A model generated the notes under the pieces. It made no database searches. It had not been told where the DNA came from and saw nothing but the letters and a program-made list of their open reading frames with translations. Below are positions 35,740 through 47,359 of a stretch of DNA of 64,000 nucleotides, piece after piece. The stretch spans positions 81,585,347 through 81,649,346 of the forward strand of contig CM045770.1 in assembly GCA_025200525.1 (NCBI GenBank), written 5' to 3'. A program made the position numbers and the translations under genes. This DNA comes from Camellia lanceoleosa. Taxonomy: Eukaryota; Streptophyta; Magnoliopsida; Ericales; Theaceae. Position 1 is the stretch's first letter. Every line of letters begins with the position of its first letter.

Positions 35740-36790
35740 AAATTTATCTGGTATGATGTTACTAGAAATTCACAGAGAAATTTAACTCGTATCGTGCCAA
35801 GAGAGTGCCTATATGATCATGTAATCTGTAATGCACTGTGTTAGTACAAAACAATCATCAAATTCAAAAAACACAAAGCACACAGTAATTTGTTCTACTA
35901 TTGGCAAATTTTTCTGAATGAATTTGAAGTTTCAAAACACAATGCACAGAGAATTTTCTCTGCTAGTGGCAAATTTCTCTGGATGAATTTGACTAGTATT
36001 ATAAACACATTGTCTATTGTATGTTTCAACAAACACAATGTATACTGTAATTTTCTATGCTATTGACAAATTTTTTGGATGAATTTGACCTCACAAAACA
36101 CAATGCACATTTCAACAAACACAATGCCCATAGTAAATTTCTCTTCTATTGGCAAATTTCTCTAGATGAATTTGACTGGTATGAAGTTACTAGAAATTCA
36201 CAGAGAAATTTAATTCGTATTGTGCCAAGAGGGTGCCTATATGATCATGTAATCTATAATGCACTGTGTTGGTACAGAACAATCATCAAATTCAAAAAAC
36301 ACAATGCACACAGTAATTTTCTTTACAATTGGCAAATTTCTATGGATGAATTTGACCTCACAAAACACAATACATAGAGAATTTTCTTTGCTAGTAGCAA
36401 ATTTCTCTAGATGAATTTGACCTCACAAAACACAATGCATAGAGAATTTTTTTCTGCTAGTAGCAAATTTCTCTAGATGAATTTGACTGGTATTATAAAC
36501 ACACTGTCTATAGTATGTTTCAACAAACACAATGCACATTGTAATTTTCTCTTCTATTGGCAAATTTCTCTGAATGAATTTAACCTCACAAAACACAATG
36601 CACATTTCAACAAAAACAATACCCGTAGTAAATTTCTCTGCTTTCGACAAATTTCTCTGGATGAATTTGACTGGTATTATAAAAGCACTCCTAAAGTATG
36701 TTTCTAAAAACACAATATAAAAAGTAATTTTCACTGCTATTGGAAAATTTTTCTAGATGAATTTGATTGGTATTATATACACACTGTCTA
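35740..36790. repeat. Direct repeats of about 420 bp and shorter sub-units between the convergent MULE genes
   Basis: A block with TAGAAATTCACAGAGAAATT and GTGCCTATATGATCATGTAA occurs at about 35765-35930 and again at 36185-36360. Around and between are many shorter units built from AAATTTCTCTGGATGAATTT, GACTGGTATTATAAACACA and AACAAACACAATGCACAT. Apparent open frames here are products of the repeats. Confidence 0.85.
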
Positions 36791-36953
36791 AAAAAATACA
36801 TTTCACAAAATAAAATACACAAAGTAATACTCAAATGTATTGTTCAATCAATAAAATGTATTATCCTCAACTATTTAACAAAGGTTCCTTGCATGTCCTT
36901 TTATTATGGCGATCAATACTCTTATATCGACTACAGTTCATCACCCTTTTAAA

Positions 36954-39486
36954 CTATCTAGTAAAATCAATTCTGTTCTTCTTTGGCCTTCCAACTGGTT
37001 TCTTACTCAATGGAGGTAAAATCATAGCATTATCAATGCTACACACAGGTTTTTCAACAGTTGGAACTGGGCCAATAGAAAACGAGTATGCTTGACGATA
37101 CATATCAGCATGAAAAAATAGTTCAACAAATGAATTCAAATTCTTTTCACTCCTAAAAATTGCAGCAACAGTATGTTGACATGGATACTCATTTATTTCT
37201 CATTTTTGACATGAACAAGTTCCTAACCTAAGATTAACCATAACCGGCGGAAAACAATGCACTTCAAAGACATTATCAGATGATAAACTCACATTCCATG
37301 TCCTCCTATCCATGAAAGCCTTCTCCAATACACTATCTATACGAGGATAGAGAACTTTATTCCATTTACTAGAGAGCAGCCTCCTATCAGACCTCATATT
37401 CATGATTTACAACTGTATCATGTCCACAAAATTTGTTATTGGCAAGTGTCGAGCTTCTTGTATCCATGAAATGAATGACTTAGCAACATTTGAATACATC
37501 TCACCATAATATTTCCTCTCAAAATATGCATCACTCCAATTTTTATACGGTAAACTTCTTAAGAAAACACTCACAATGTCTCCTCCTTCACTTATTAATT
37601 TATTTAACTTGAAATGGAATGATGCCTTTGTTGGCGCATATGCACATTCTGCAAACTTGGACACAATCGTCTCCCTAACCAAATTTGTGTTTCCACATGG
37701 TAACCTATCCCTCAAATTTCTTTTTAGATGTTTAAGACAAAATCCATTATAGTAATTAGGGAAAAACCTAGTAATTCCCTCCACAACATCACAATAATGT
37801 CGATCTGATATGAAACTTATTATCCTCTCCGATCCCCATACTTCACATAAATGTTCAAGGAACCAATACCAATTGTCTTTATTCTTAGCATTAACAACGG
37901 CAAAAGCTATAAGGAAAAAACCTACAAAACAAATATGAACAAGCATTCATATTAGATATACACATGCAGAGGAAATTAGAACAATAAACAACCAGAGAAA
38001 TTTGACACTGCCAACATTCAAAGAAAATTTACACAGTGGCCAAATCTAGAGAAAATTCACACAATGGCAACCTTCAGAGAAAATTCACACGTTGGTAACA
38101 TGCAGAGAAAATTCACTTAGTGACCAACTACAGAGAAAATTCACATAATGACAATATCCAGAGAAAATTCAATTAGTGACTAACTACAGATAAAATTCAC
38201 ACAATGACAACATCCAGAGAAAATTCACACACTGTCCAAAATCCAGAGAAAATTCATACAACGGCCAAAACTAGAGAAAATTCAAAGTGCTAGAGAAAAA
38301 TCACAAAGCATAACCACCAAAAATAGAAAATTCACTCAATTTCCACATGTATACAAAATTCAGATACTTAGATAAAATTAGATATATTTGCAATTACCTT
38401 CATTCCTATTTTTTCCCGTTGCAACAAGCATAATTCCTTTGTATCGTCCTTTAAAAAATGTTCCATCAAGAAACAGCAATGATCGACAATATTTGAAACT
38501 AGCAATGCATGCATGAAAAGCCACAAACACTCTTTGGAAACACTTGTTATCTTCAAAATCTAACTCAAAACGATTACCTAGATTGTTTTTCAATGCCTCA
38601 TCAAAGTACCACCGTAATTGATCGAATGACAAACAAGAATCCCCATATGTACTACATTTTTCTTTTTCAACCCCTAGCCAACCACAGTTATAACTGATTG
38701 AGTTTCCATACTTGTCTTTCATTTCTTTGACAACATCCACTGGACGAGTTAAAGGTTTTGCACGTATCTCTTCAAATATCAGTCCAGAAACTAAGTTGGA
38801 AGTCATCCTTGCATGTTTACTAGTACGAACCGTTACACCACACGTATGTTCATTGTTCAAAGTTCTTATGTAAAAGAATCCATTTGTTTTTTCAACTAAA
38901 GTACGTACACGCCACATACATCCCTTTGATTTCTTATATGCACATTCTAGCGTAACCCTTAGCTTGTCATTTTTAACATACGTAAACTGAAAACCAACCT
39001 TAATAACATACTTGCATAAAATAATATGGAACTCAACTACACTACCTTCAAATTTTTGTCCAACACTTGTAATATTATTTCGCCAACCAACTGATAATAA
39101 CACCTTTTCTTGGTGAGAATAAAATTTAGAGAGTGAATTCCTTTCAAAATCCATGAGCCTATCACATTCACCGCGCATAACATCTACCCAATTAGACCCC
39201 ACTTCATCCTCTTGATCAAAAGTACTACACCTAATAATTGAAACATCAATTATATTAACACCATGTACAAAAAAAAACTTAACATATTCAGAAAATTAAT
39301 ATTATTTTGAACCATACAATTCGGATGGCCCACAATAGAATATGAAATACACATCGTCTCAAGTTTCAAATTCTCCCATATTTTACACAAAATGCCAACC
39401 AATTCCTCAAAATTCAATTCACATGAAACATTAATGACAATAGTATCATTTTCATATTTGTACAGCAATAACATTGCACTGTCCAT
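36954..39486 (-). pseudogene. mudrA: mudrA-type MULE transposase, nearly intact, two nonsense codons
   Basis: The transposase cuts and joins Mutator elements. The reading starts MDSAMLLLYKYENDTIVINV at 39486; exon 2 is 38398-39230 and exon 3 36954-37921, joined in phase (ATGKNRNEG to FFLIAFAVVNAKN). Exon 2 has the MuDR DNA-binding region (VGQKFEG, KNDKLRVTLECAY) and the first catalytic aspartate in LLFLDGTFFKGRYKG. Exon 3 has the second in SDRHYCDVVEGI, a candidate glutamate in YYGEMYSNVA, and a SWIM zinc finger (CSC...PCQH) before VGRPKKNR. A stop at 37407-37409 precedes the SWIM region and a TGA at 37200-37202 replaces the tryptophan in it. The end of exon 1 (near 39270) is uncertain. The intron at 37922-38397 is a minisatellite. 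Confidence 0.85.
37960..38370. repeat. Minisatellite forming the mudrA intron, about 30-bp unit
   Basis: About a dozen drifting copies of CAGAGAAAATTCACACAATG plus a variable CCAACATC-like spacer fill almost the whole intron. Read in the sense of the transposase, each unit contains GAATTTTCTCTG. There is no conserved palindromic repeat and the spacers resemble each other, so it is not a CRISPR array. Confidence 0.9.
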
Positions 39487-39579
39487 TGAAACTGGAAAAA
39501 AAAAAAACAAGAAAAATAATTTGTTCAATATAAAAACACTTCACAAGAACAATATAAAAGTCCAGGAAAATTTTTAATA

Positions 39580-41200
39580 ATTATAATTTTCTTTGAATTA
39601 TAATAACAAGTTTATAATTTTCTCTGAACTCAAATAAAAGTCTAGAAACATTTACAAACTTATATTCACCTTTAAGATAACAAAAATAAAATCACAGAAA
39701 ACTTAATGAATCCAGAGAGAATTACAAAGAAATTTACTGATAACTATTAAACACAATCATAGATAAAAATCACATAGAAGATCAGTTATAAAATTATAAG
39801 CTTTTCTGTGATTTTTATTGAACTACAAGCTTACAATTTTCTCTGTGTGATTGTGCAATATTGCACTCATTTCAAAATCCAGAGAAATTCACAAACTTAT
39901 ATACACCTTCAAGATAACAAAAATACTACACTGTCCATCTAAACTGGAAAAAAAAAAAAAAAAAACACAAAACACAAAAAATAGCTTTTGCTCAGAGAAA
40001 CAAAAACTTATATTCACTTTGAACTACAAACTTATAATTTTCTTTAAACTACAAACTGAAAGTGAATAACAAACTTATAATTTTCTCTGAACTACAAATA
40101 AAAGTCCAAATTAATTTAAGAACTTATATTCACTTTCAATATCACAAAAAGAAAAACACATTAACATCAAATTGACAAAAATGCTAACTATTCCATACAA
40201 ACACAAAGAAACTCATAGAGAAGATCTGTTATGCTCACAAAACATTCAATTGATGAAAAAATAAAAAATAAAAACTTATAATAACATGTCCATAATAAAT
40301 TACAATTTTCTCTGTGATTTTTATTGGACTACAAACTTATAATTTTCTCTGTAATTTTCACTGAATTACAAACTTACAATTTTCTCTGTGATTCTATCTA
40401 TACTAGAAACTTATAATAATATGTCCATATGAACTTATAATTTTCTCTGTGATTTTTGTTGGATTATAATAACAAATTTACAACTTTCTCTGGACTATAC
40501 CAACAAAAGTGCAGAAAAAGCAGAGAACAAAACTTAGAGAACAAAAAATGATTAGAAATTTACATTTATCTCTGGTTTAAAGAAATTTCTTTGGTTTGAA
40601 AAAATAGAGAACAAAACTTATCATTGATAAGCATGTTGATGAAAAACAGAGCACGAAAAATAAACTCTAAAAGTTAAAATCAACTCCACTGTCAACTCTC
40701 TTTGAAATTGATCAAAAAACAGAGAATGAAAAGTAAACTCCAAAAATCAAAATCAACTCTATCAAGTTGGCCTCTATCTAAAATTAATCAATAACAGATA
40801 ATGAAAAATCAACTCCAAAAATTATAAACAACTTCACTGAGATAACCTCTCTTTTAAATTGTTCAAAACTGAAAACAAAAACCTAATGCAAAAATACACT
40901 CGAAAAACTAATATGAAATCCGAATCCTTATATAAAATTCAAAACAAAAATGGAAATCCATGTGGAATCTCCATCGAAAACATACCTAATTCAACTCCAC
41001 TGAAAAACCTACACGATCAACACCACAGTAACACTTACACGATCATAGCAATCTCCATCGTCAAGTCTATTGCAACACTTGCAAAATCCCTACAAAATCT
41101 CCACTGTGAAGTCCATCCCCATGAAATCTTCTACAAAACAGCAATAGAATATTCAGTTTGTCAAAATCCAAACAAACTTATGTTATAAAGAAGGGTAAAT
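39580..41200. repeat. Right subterminal repeat region of the MULE
   Basis: Contains many AATTTTCTCTGTGATTTTTA and ACAAACTTATAATTTTCTCT units in both orientations to about 40600. Units of about 70 bases follow (CAGAGAATGAAAAGTAAACT, CAAAATCAACTC) to about 40870. The 40859-41188 open frame has no domain and probably reflects this sequence. Confidence 0.7.
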
Positions 41201-41204
41201 TAGA

Positions 41205-41312
41205 TATTTTATAACGTAAAATAAGGTTGAGGGACTTCAGGTATCAAAAAATATTATTGTAGACCTCTCCTCCTATCAAAAAGTTGGGCAGGGATCTTAG
41301 ATCAATTTTTTC
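41205..41312 (-). repeat. Right terminal inverted repeat of the large MULE
   Basis: In complement it begins GAAAAAATTGATCTAAGATC and includes GATACCTGAAGTCCCTCAAC, pairing with the left end at 22658-22765. Confidence 0.6.
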
Positions 41313-41594
41313 AAAATTAATTAGTCCTTTTTATTTGTAATTTTTATTATTGATTTGATTAGTAATATTAGAGTTTACTTGTTTGCTCTCGTTTAAGATT
41401 TGATTTTGATGTTTTTTTGGGATTTGAGTGTAAGTGGGTAAGGTTTGGTTTAACATTTTCATTTTTTTAGGGATTTCGTGAAGTGATTGTGGGGATTGTT
41501 GATGTCACCTACTTGGTGCTAGCCTAAAATGATTACATAAATTTTGATTGATAAAAAATAGTGGGCTTCATATCCACAAAACGTATTAACTCAC

Positions 41595-41959
41595 TAAAAA
41601 GTGTAATATTTTAATGTAACATTAAAACGTAACATTCCAATGTAACACTAAAAAAAATATTCTTAGTGTAATACCTTAATGTAACACATAAAAAAATTTA
41701 TTACTGTAATTTTCTCAAACGTAACATTCTAATATAACACTCCAAAAGAAGTCCTTAGCGTAACACTCTAATATAACGCAAAAAAACTTCTTAGTGTATT
41801 TTTTCCAAACGTAACACTCTAATATAACACTCCAAAAAACCTTCTTAATGTAACACTCTAATGTAGCACAAAAAAAAAAAACTCTTTAATGTATTTTTTC
41901 TAAACGTAACACTTTAATATAACACTCAAAAAAACTTTCTTAGTGTAACACTTTAATGT

Positions 41960-41990
<31 letters not shown>

Positions 41991-42180
41991 TTAGTGTACT
42001 TTTCCTAAATGTAACACTCTTATATAATATTCTAAAAAAATTCTTAATGTAACACTCTAATGTAATACATAAAAGCTTCTTAGTGTAACATTCTAATTTA
42101 ATATACAAAAAAACTACTTAGTGTACTTTTTTCAAACGTAACATTTCAATATAACACTCAAAAAAAATTTCTTAATATAC
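41595..42180. repeat. Tandem array of TAACAC-rich units
   Basis: A unit of about 75 bases made of AACGTAACACTCTAATATAA, ACACTCCAAAAAA and CTTCTTAGTGTA recurs about seven or eight times with A-run length changes. It lies just outside the right end of the MULE. No coding content. Confidence 0.85.
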
Positions 42181-42863
42181 TTTGTTCTAGAATGAGGGAA
42201 AATCGAAAACTTCTATAATGCAATTTGCCTAAATGTGTAATTTTACATTTTGAGAAACTCACTTTTATCCCTAAAAAATTAAACCCAAATATGTAAGTAA
42301 TTGCCTTTTTATATAATTTCCACTTTAATGGGACCTTTGGGTTTATAAGAAAAAAGGAAGGACTAAACAATTCGCAAGATCATATTTTGGGACTTATTAA
42401 TGCTTCACCCAAAAAATTAGTAGGTTTAAAATAATTCTTTTATTTTTTATAAAAAATATATAAAAAATAAAGAAAAAAAGAAATTTCTGACTTTCAAGTA
42501 TAAATTGTTAATTTTTTAGTTTTTTTTACTGATTTTTTGACTTTAAATTAAAATATTAAATTGCCAAATGAGGTTAGGATGAAAATGATAAAAAAGGGGA
42601 AGAAATGAAAAAAAATAAAATAAAATAAAAGTTTTTCTAAGGTAATTAAGCTTTTAATTTTTTTGTAAAAAATATACAATAGAAGAAAGTTTAAATTTAT
42701 TATAAAAGTAGTAACTTATAATTAGAATTTTTATTTTTTTGTATAATTTTCACCATAATCAAATTCATATGAGAAAATATATTTTCTTTTCCTTTTCTTT
42801 TACTTTACTTTTTACTATTTTCACTTTTCATAATTTATTTCTTTCTAATCAAACAAAATCTTA
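42181..42863. other. AT-rich spacer, nothing recognised
   Basis: Low-complexity A/T-rich DNA between the TAACAC array and a MITE. Confidence 0.55.
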
Positions 42864-43109
42864 GGGATCGTTTGGAACCAAAAAAAATATATATATATAT
42901 GTGATTTTTTTTTAGCTAAAATATTAGAGATGAAAAAATTAAAATGTTTCAAATGATTTTTTTTTAAATTTTTAAAGAAAAAATGTGTAAAAAATAGAGT
43001 GAATATATAGAAATCTATTACTTTTTCGTATTTGTTGATTTTTTTTATTTTTTACTTTTTTAGTGACTTTTGACTTTTTAGGTTAAAATATCAACTCTCC
43101 AAATGATCC
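42864..43109. mobile_element. Tourist-like MITE, TTA duplication
   Basis: Starts GGGATCGTTTGGAACC after TTA (42861-42863) and ends with the complement of GGATCATTTGGAGAG before TTA (43110-43112). The 246-base non-coding body has GACTTTTTAGTG-type sequence as in the other family members. Confidence 0.65.
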
Positions 43110-43680
43110 TTAGTTATGACAACTATTCAAGATAAATTAATTAATTAAATTAAAATAAGAAAATTATATGTTACAAAAATATTTGCAATTATAAATGTAA
43201 ATATTTGATTTGTGAACATTTAGTGAAATATCAGTTAATATGTGTAATTTTTTTGAATGTGTTGCAATTACTTATTTTTTGAAGGTTGTTTTTTGTACTG
43301 CTTATTTATATTTCAAAATAATTTATCACAATTAACATCATTTTTTTTTATATATATATATATATTTTTACATCATGTCACACTTGGGTAAATATGAAAG
43401 AAGTTTAAAATTTTAATATGTATTGGGCTGCAATATCACCTGGGCTAGTCCATGCACGAATGGAGTCTAGGCCCAAATGATATTTCTGAAACTATATATG
43501 ATTTAGAAAGAGAATGCAGACTGGACTGCAAAAGAAAGCTTTCATTGCGTGGTTCCTATGCAGCCCAAATAAATAAAATCATAATTTTTTTTTAAATAGA
43601 AATGATATACTTATACATGTAGGAATTACTTTATTTATAAAATTTCTACCATTATTTTTTTGAATGTGATGAATTGTATA
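43110..43680. other. AT-rich spacer before the Copia element
   Basis: Mixed AT-rich sequence with an (AT)n run near 43350. No gene was recognised. Confidence 0.5.
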
Positions 43681-44939
43681 TGTTAATTATATGATTTAAT
43701 TTTGATGATGTCTAAAACATCATGGGATAAATTGTGATTTTTCAACATACATATTTTAGATTCTTCGACACAAAATATTTACAATGCATGTTTGAAATTC
43801 GTGAAAGTTACTGTGCATAAAATCCATTTGTCACTATTCACTATTCACGTTTTGAAAAAATTCATTTATCACTATTCACTTCTTTTGAGAAATTTGATAT
43901 ACCCACATGGGGTGATTGGTTATTTTTATTAGAGCATATCTAAAATCTTTATAATAAATATAGAGATTTTAAAAGGAGTATATGTTTTTATATCTGATAT
44001 AAATTTATTTGAAGAGATTTTACTATGCATACAAATATTTTAATAGAGAAGTTACTATATAGTTAAATATTTTAATAGAAAAGTTCCTATACAGTCACTG
44101 TGCATCATTTGTTTTTACGGAAATTATTTTGAAATTTTGTTATTACTATTCATTGAAAATGACTTTGGCCTATATTTTTAACTCCTCTACCTACTAAATT
44201 TGAAAAGAAGAAATTAGCCCATGCTCCGCGTGTCTTCGTCTCTTCCAACGGACGGAGCGTTTCTCCCAACAGATATATTTTTGGATGTGTTTTCATTGGA
44301 GAAAAATAAGAAGTGAATAAGAGAAAAATCTATTATATTGAAATATTTTCAAATATTATATTGTGCTTCATTAATTTATTATTTTTTTTTGTGAGAAAAT
44401 TTGTTGAGAGTTTGAGTAAAATTGTTAAAAAGTTTTTTTTATCCCTTATTCATATTATTATTGTAAAAAGAAATTTTTTGTGATTAATTTTTTTAGGATA
44501 AAATCACTTAGATTAAGTGTGACTAAGCACTGGATTCAAAACTAGTTAAGATATTTTGTGAGTGATTTTTGAGATAAAATTAATTAGTTAGGTGTGATTA
44601 GGCACCAGATTCTAAACTAGTCAGAGTGATCGGGATTGGTCACTTATTATAAAGGTCCACTAACACCTGTGAAGCTAGTGGTGCAATTACTATTTGAAGA
44701 ATAGTAGAGAAATTTCTGATGAGGATACTTGGGGAGTGGAAGTAGGCCCGGTGTGCTGAACTACTACAAATCACTGTGTTTGATTTTCATTTCCTATCTC
44801 TTTTACTTTTATATTGATTATTATTCCTCTATTATTTTATTTGTTAAAATTCGAATATTTTGATTATTATTTTTAATATTATGCAATTTATTTAATAACT
44901 CAATTCATCTCCCTCTTGGGTTGCCTGCCTATGATACTA
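43681..44939 (+). repeat. 5' LTR of the Copia element
   Basis: Begins TGTTAATTATATGATTTAAT and ends before the primer binding site. It aligns along its length with 50746-51912 (for example GAAATTCGTGAAAGTTACTG in both), with many substitutions and small indels, so the insertion is old. Confidence 0.85.
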
Positions 44940-44958
44940 ATTGGTATCATAGCTTGGG
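44940..44958 (+). promoter_or_regulatory. Primer binding site, initiator Met tRNA type
   Basis: ATTGGTATCATAGCTTGGG directly follows the LTR. It matches the usual TGGTATCAGAGC complement of the initiator Met tRNA 3' end with one change. Confidence 0.75.
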
Positions 44959-44993
44959 CTCCTGCATTTGACTTAATCGTCTAAGAGTAGATC

Positions 44994-45787
44994 ATGACAA
45001 CCAATTTTAATGTTTATTTTGCTAAAAGTCAATTGCCTTCTAGACCACCTTTGTTTGATGGCTCGAATTATACTTCCTGGAAAGCAATAATGAAATTTTT
45101 TATTCAAACTTTAAACTATGAGCTATGGAGAATTATAGTCAATGATCACAAGATACCCTCAAAGACTATCCAAGGGCGAATCTTGCCCAAGGAAGAACAC
45201 CAATGTGACAATAATGATTTGAGAAGCATTCAAATGAATGCTAAGGCCATGAATCTTTTATTTTGTGCTTTAGATTCTAATGAGTTTAATAAAATTTGTA
45301 TATGTGAATTGGCCAAGGAAATTTGGGATAAAATAAAGACCATACATGAAGGGATCAACCATGTTAAAGAATCGAAAATTAGTATGTTGATTCATGATTA
45401 TGAGCTTTTAAAAATGAAATCCCATGAATCTATTTCTAAAATGTTTTTCTAGATTTATTAACATTATTGATGTTCTAAAATATTTTGATAAATCTTATAC
45501 TGATATTGAGTTTATGAGAAAAATTCTTAGATCCTTGCCAAAAAATTGGAAGTCAAAAGTAACTGCTATTTAAGAAGCAAAAGATTTAACAAGATTGAGC
45601 ATGAAAGAGCTTTTGGGGTCTCTCATGACCCATGAAGTTGTAATGATCAATGGAAGAAAAAAGGAAATTAAAGCCACTAGGGGAGATGAAGATAAATGTT
45701 GCTCCATTGAGGAAATCAACAACAATGAAATTGCTAACCTATGCCTAATGGCATTTGGAGATGATGATGAGGTAAACAATGAGTTTT
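44994..45787 (+). pseudogene. Copia gag, N-terminal part, frameshifted
   Basis: ATG at 44994 starts MTTNFNVYFAKSQLPSRPPL followed by FDGSNYTSWKAIMKFF, the standard Copia gag opening (DUF4219/UBN2 region). The frame ends near 45450 by a one-base shift, continues as FRFINIIDVLKYF, hits a stop near 45571 and ends with the acidic FGDDDEVNNEF. Beyond 45787 gag-like coiled-coil sequence continues with frame breaks to about 46560, including a damaged zinc knuckle (CHFCGKKYCISPSC, histidine missing) near 46410. Confidence 0.8.
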
Positions 45788-45855
45788 GATAAATTACAAT
45801 CTGCATTTGAAGTTTTGATAAATTACAATCCGCATTTGAGTTTTGATAAATTGCA
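45783..45855. repeat. Short tandem repeat in gag, about 36 bp
   Basis: GTTTTGATAAATTACAATCT plus GCATTTGA is present about two and a half times at the point where gag loses its frame. Confidence 0.85.
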
Positions 45856-46610
45856 TGATGAATTTCGAAAACTTGGCATTAAAAATAATGCTCTTAAAAA
45901 ATTACTTTAAAGTTCAACAAAATAAAATGAATCTTTATTTAATGAAATTGAAGTGTTACAAAAAGATTTTTTAAAGATAAAAGAAAAAAAATGACATTTT
46001 GAAATCAAAAGAATTTCCTATCTTGAAAAAGGGATTAAATGATTTGAAACTTCAAAATAATGTTTTTAAACATGAAAATAAAATCTTGAAAAATAAAAAT
46101 GAAATTTTTTAAAATGAAAATGACATTTTGAAAAAGAAAAATGATTCTTTAAAAAATGTCTCAAATGATTTGAAAATAAAAAATGATTCTTTTAAAAAGG
46201 AGAAAATTGTTTTGAACGAAAATATAGAAGATTTGAAAAATATTCTTTCAAAATTTACTTGAGGAATAGATACTTTAGATAAAATTCTTACAAATCAAAA
46301 TCGTACATTTGGTAAAGCTGTAATTGGATATAAACCTTTTTAAAAAAAAAAAAAAACTTTCAAAAATGATTTTGTTCATGCATCTTCTAGACACTCTTAT
46401 CTCACATGTCATTTTTGTGGCAAAAAATATTGTATTTCACCTTCATGTCCCATTAAAAGAAATCATTTTGCTAAAATCAAAACTACATATATTCAAAAAT
46501 CAAGCAACTTTGAAACTAACATTCACAAACTCAAAAAAGTTTGGGTACTAAAATCGAAGACGTGACTTTCTTTTGTAGGTGGTTCAAGGTGAAATCTGGT
46601 AAAAATTAAT

Positions 46611-46660
46611 GGTACTTAGACAGCGAATATTCAGAATGCATTGCCAAAGACTATTTAGTA
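46611..46660 (+). pseudogene. Remnant of a Copia protease start
   Basis: A short reading WYLDSEYSEC recalls the WYLDSGCSRH motif that opens the Copia protease. The residues after DS are changed and nothing of pol follows. Confidence 0.45.
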
Positions 46661-46951
46661 ATCTTATTAAACATATTAATTTTCATGATACTTAATTATT
46701 CACTTTTTATGAAGATTATATATTCCTTAAACATTTTTAAACTTATTTACATCATATAAGATTGCCATGCATACATGAATATAATATTACAGTTCACACA
46801 TTTTTATTATGCATTTATTACATGTGACCATGATACAAATATCCTGAGCCACGTGAAGGTACAAGAAAAAGAGAAGAAAAGAAAATTATTACTAGTTTAA
46901 TGTTTTAACTAAAAAAAAGTTGTTTCATCTCTTTCTCTTGAAAATATAAAT

Positions 46952-47359
46952 TTGAAAAACAAAATTGAAAATTTGATAAAGTCTTTAATTGATTTGAAAT
47001 TTGATAATGAGTCTTTTAAAACTAGTGATGTTTTGAAAAAGCAAATGGATGAAATATATTTAAAACAAAGTGTCTCGAATGAATTTTATTTTGGCAAGAC
47101 TACAAATGATTTGAAAAGTTTTTTGAAAAGAAAATTTGAAAATTTGTCTCCCACTATTTTAAAAGTTACAATAGAAAAATTGTTTAACAAACAAAAATAT
47201 GTTTTTAACAAAATTGAGATTGGTTTCAAGCCGGATAAGAAATATCGTTTTTCAAAGATTTCTTTATTAAAACCTCATCTACTCCTTGCATTACATCTTT
47301 TTATTATGGAAAGAAAGGACATATGCTTATATCAGTGTGGAATATGTTGGACTTATTAG
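46952..47359 (+). pseudogene. Second gag-like coiled-coil segment
   Basis: The 135-codon frame is rich in Lys, Asn, Leu and Glu and should form a coiled coil. It ends with IGFKPDKKYRFSKI and a partial zinc knuckle (CLYQCG). The IGFKPDKKY phrase parallels AVIGYKPF near 46320, so this seems to be another copy of the gag C-terminal half. It is interrupted by the LTR-like block, after which KVWVPRKKSSYFVG (about 48387-48425) continues the gag sense. Confidence 0.55.

Larger units (their letters stand above)
22658..41312. mobile_element. Composite Kaonashi-type Mutator-like element, about 18.7 kb
   Basis: The left end starts GAGAAATTTTTTTTAAGGTC. The right end in complement starts GAAAAAATTGATCTAAGATC. 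Seventeen of the first 24 positions match, and a second block, AAGTCCCTCAAC, recurs about 75 bases in on both sides. Flanks TAAATCAAT (22649-22657) and AAAATTAAT (41313-41321) agree at 7 of 9 bases, as an old 9-bp Mutator duplication would. Inside are a Ulp1/C48 protease gene (plus) and a mudrA transposase (minus), the gene pair of Kaonashi or CUMULE-type MULEs. A LINE and a hAT-type element are nested. Removing them leaves about 11 kb. The ends are inferred from weak repeats; the gene content is firm. Confidence 0.7.

Noticed and set aside
36057..36734. Open frames on both strands with repeated HNAHSNFL-like peptides
   Set aside because: They come from tandem repeat DNA without any domain.
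37960..38370. CRISPR-like array of regularly spaced repeats
   Set aside because: Repeats drift, spacers resemble each other, the array lies in a plant transposase intron, and no cas gene exists; it is a minisatellite.
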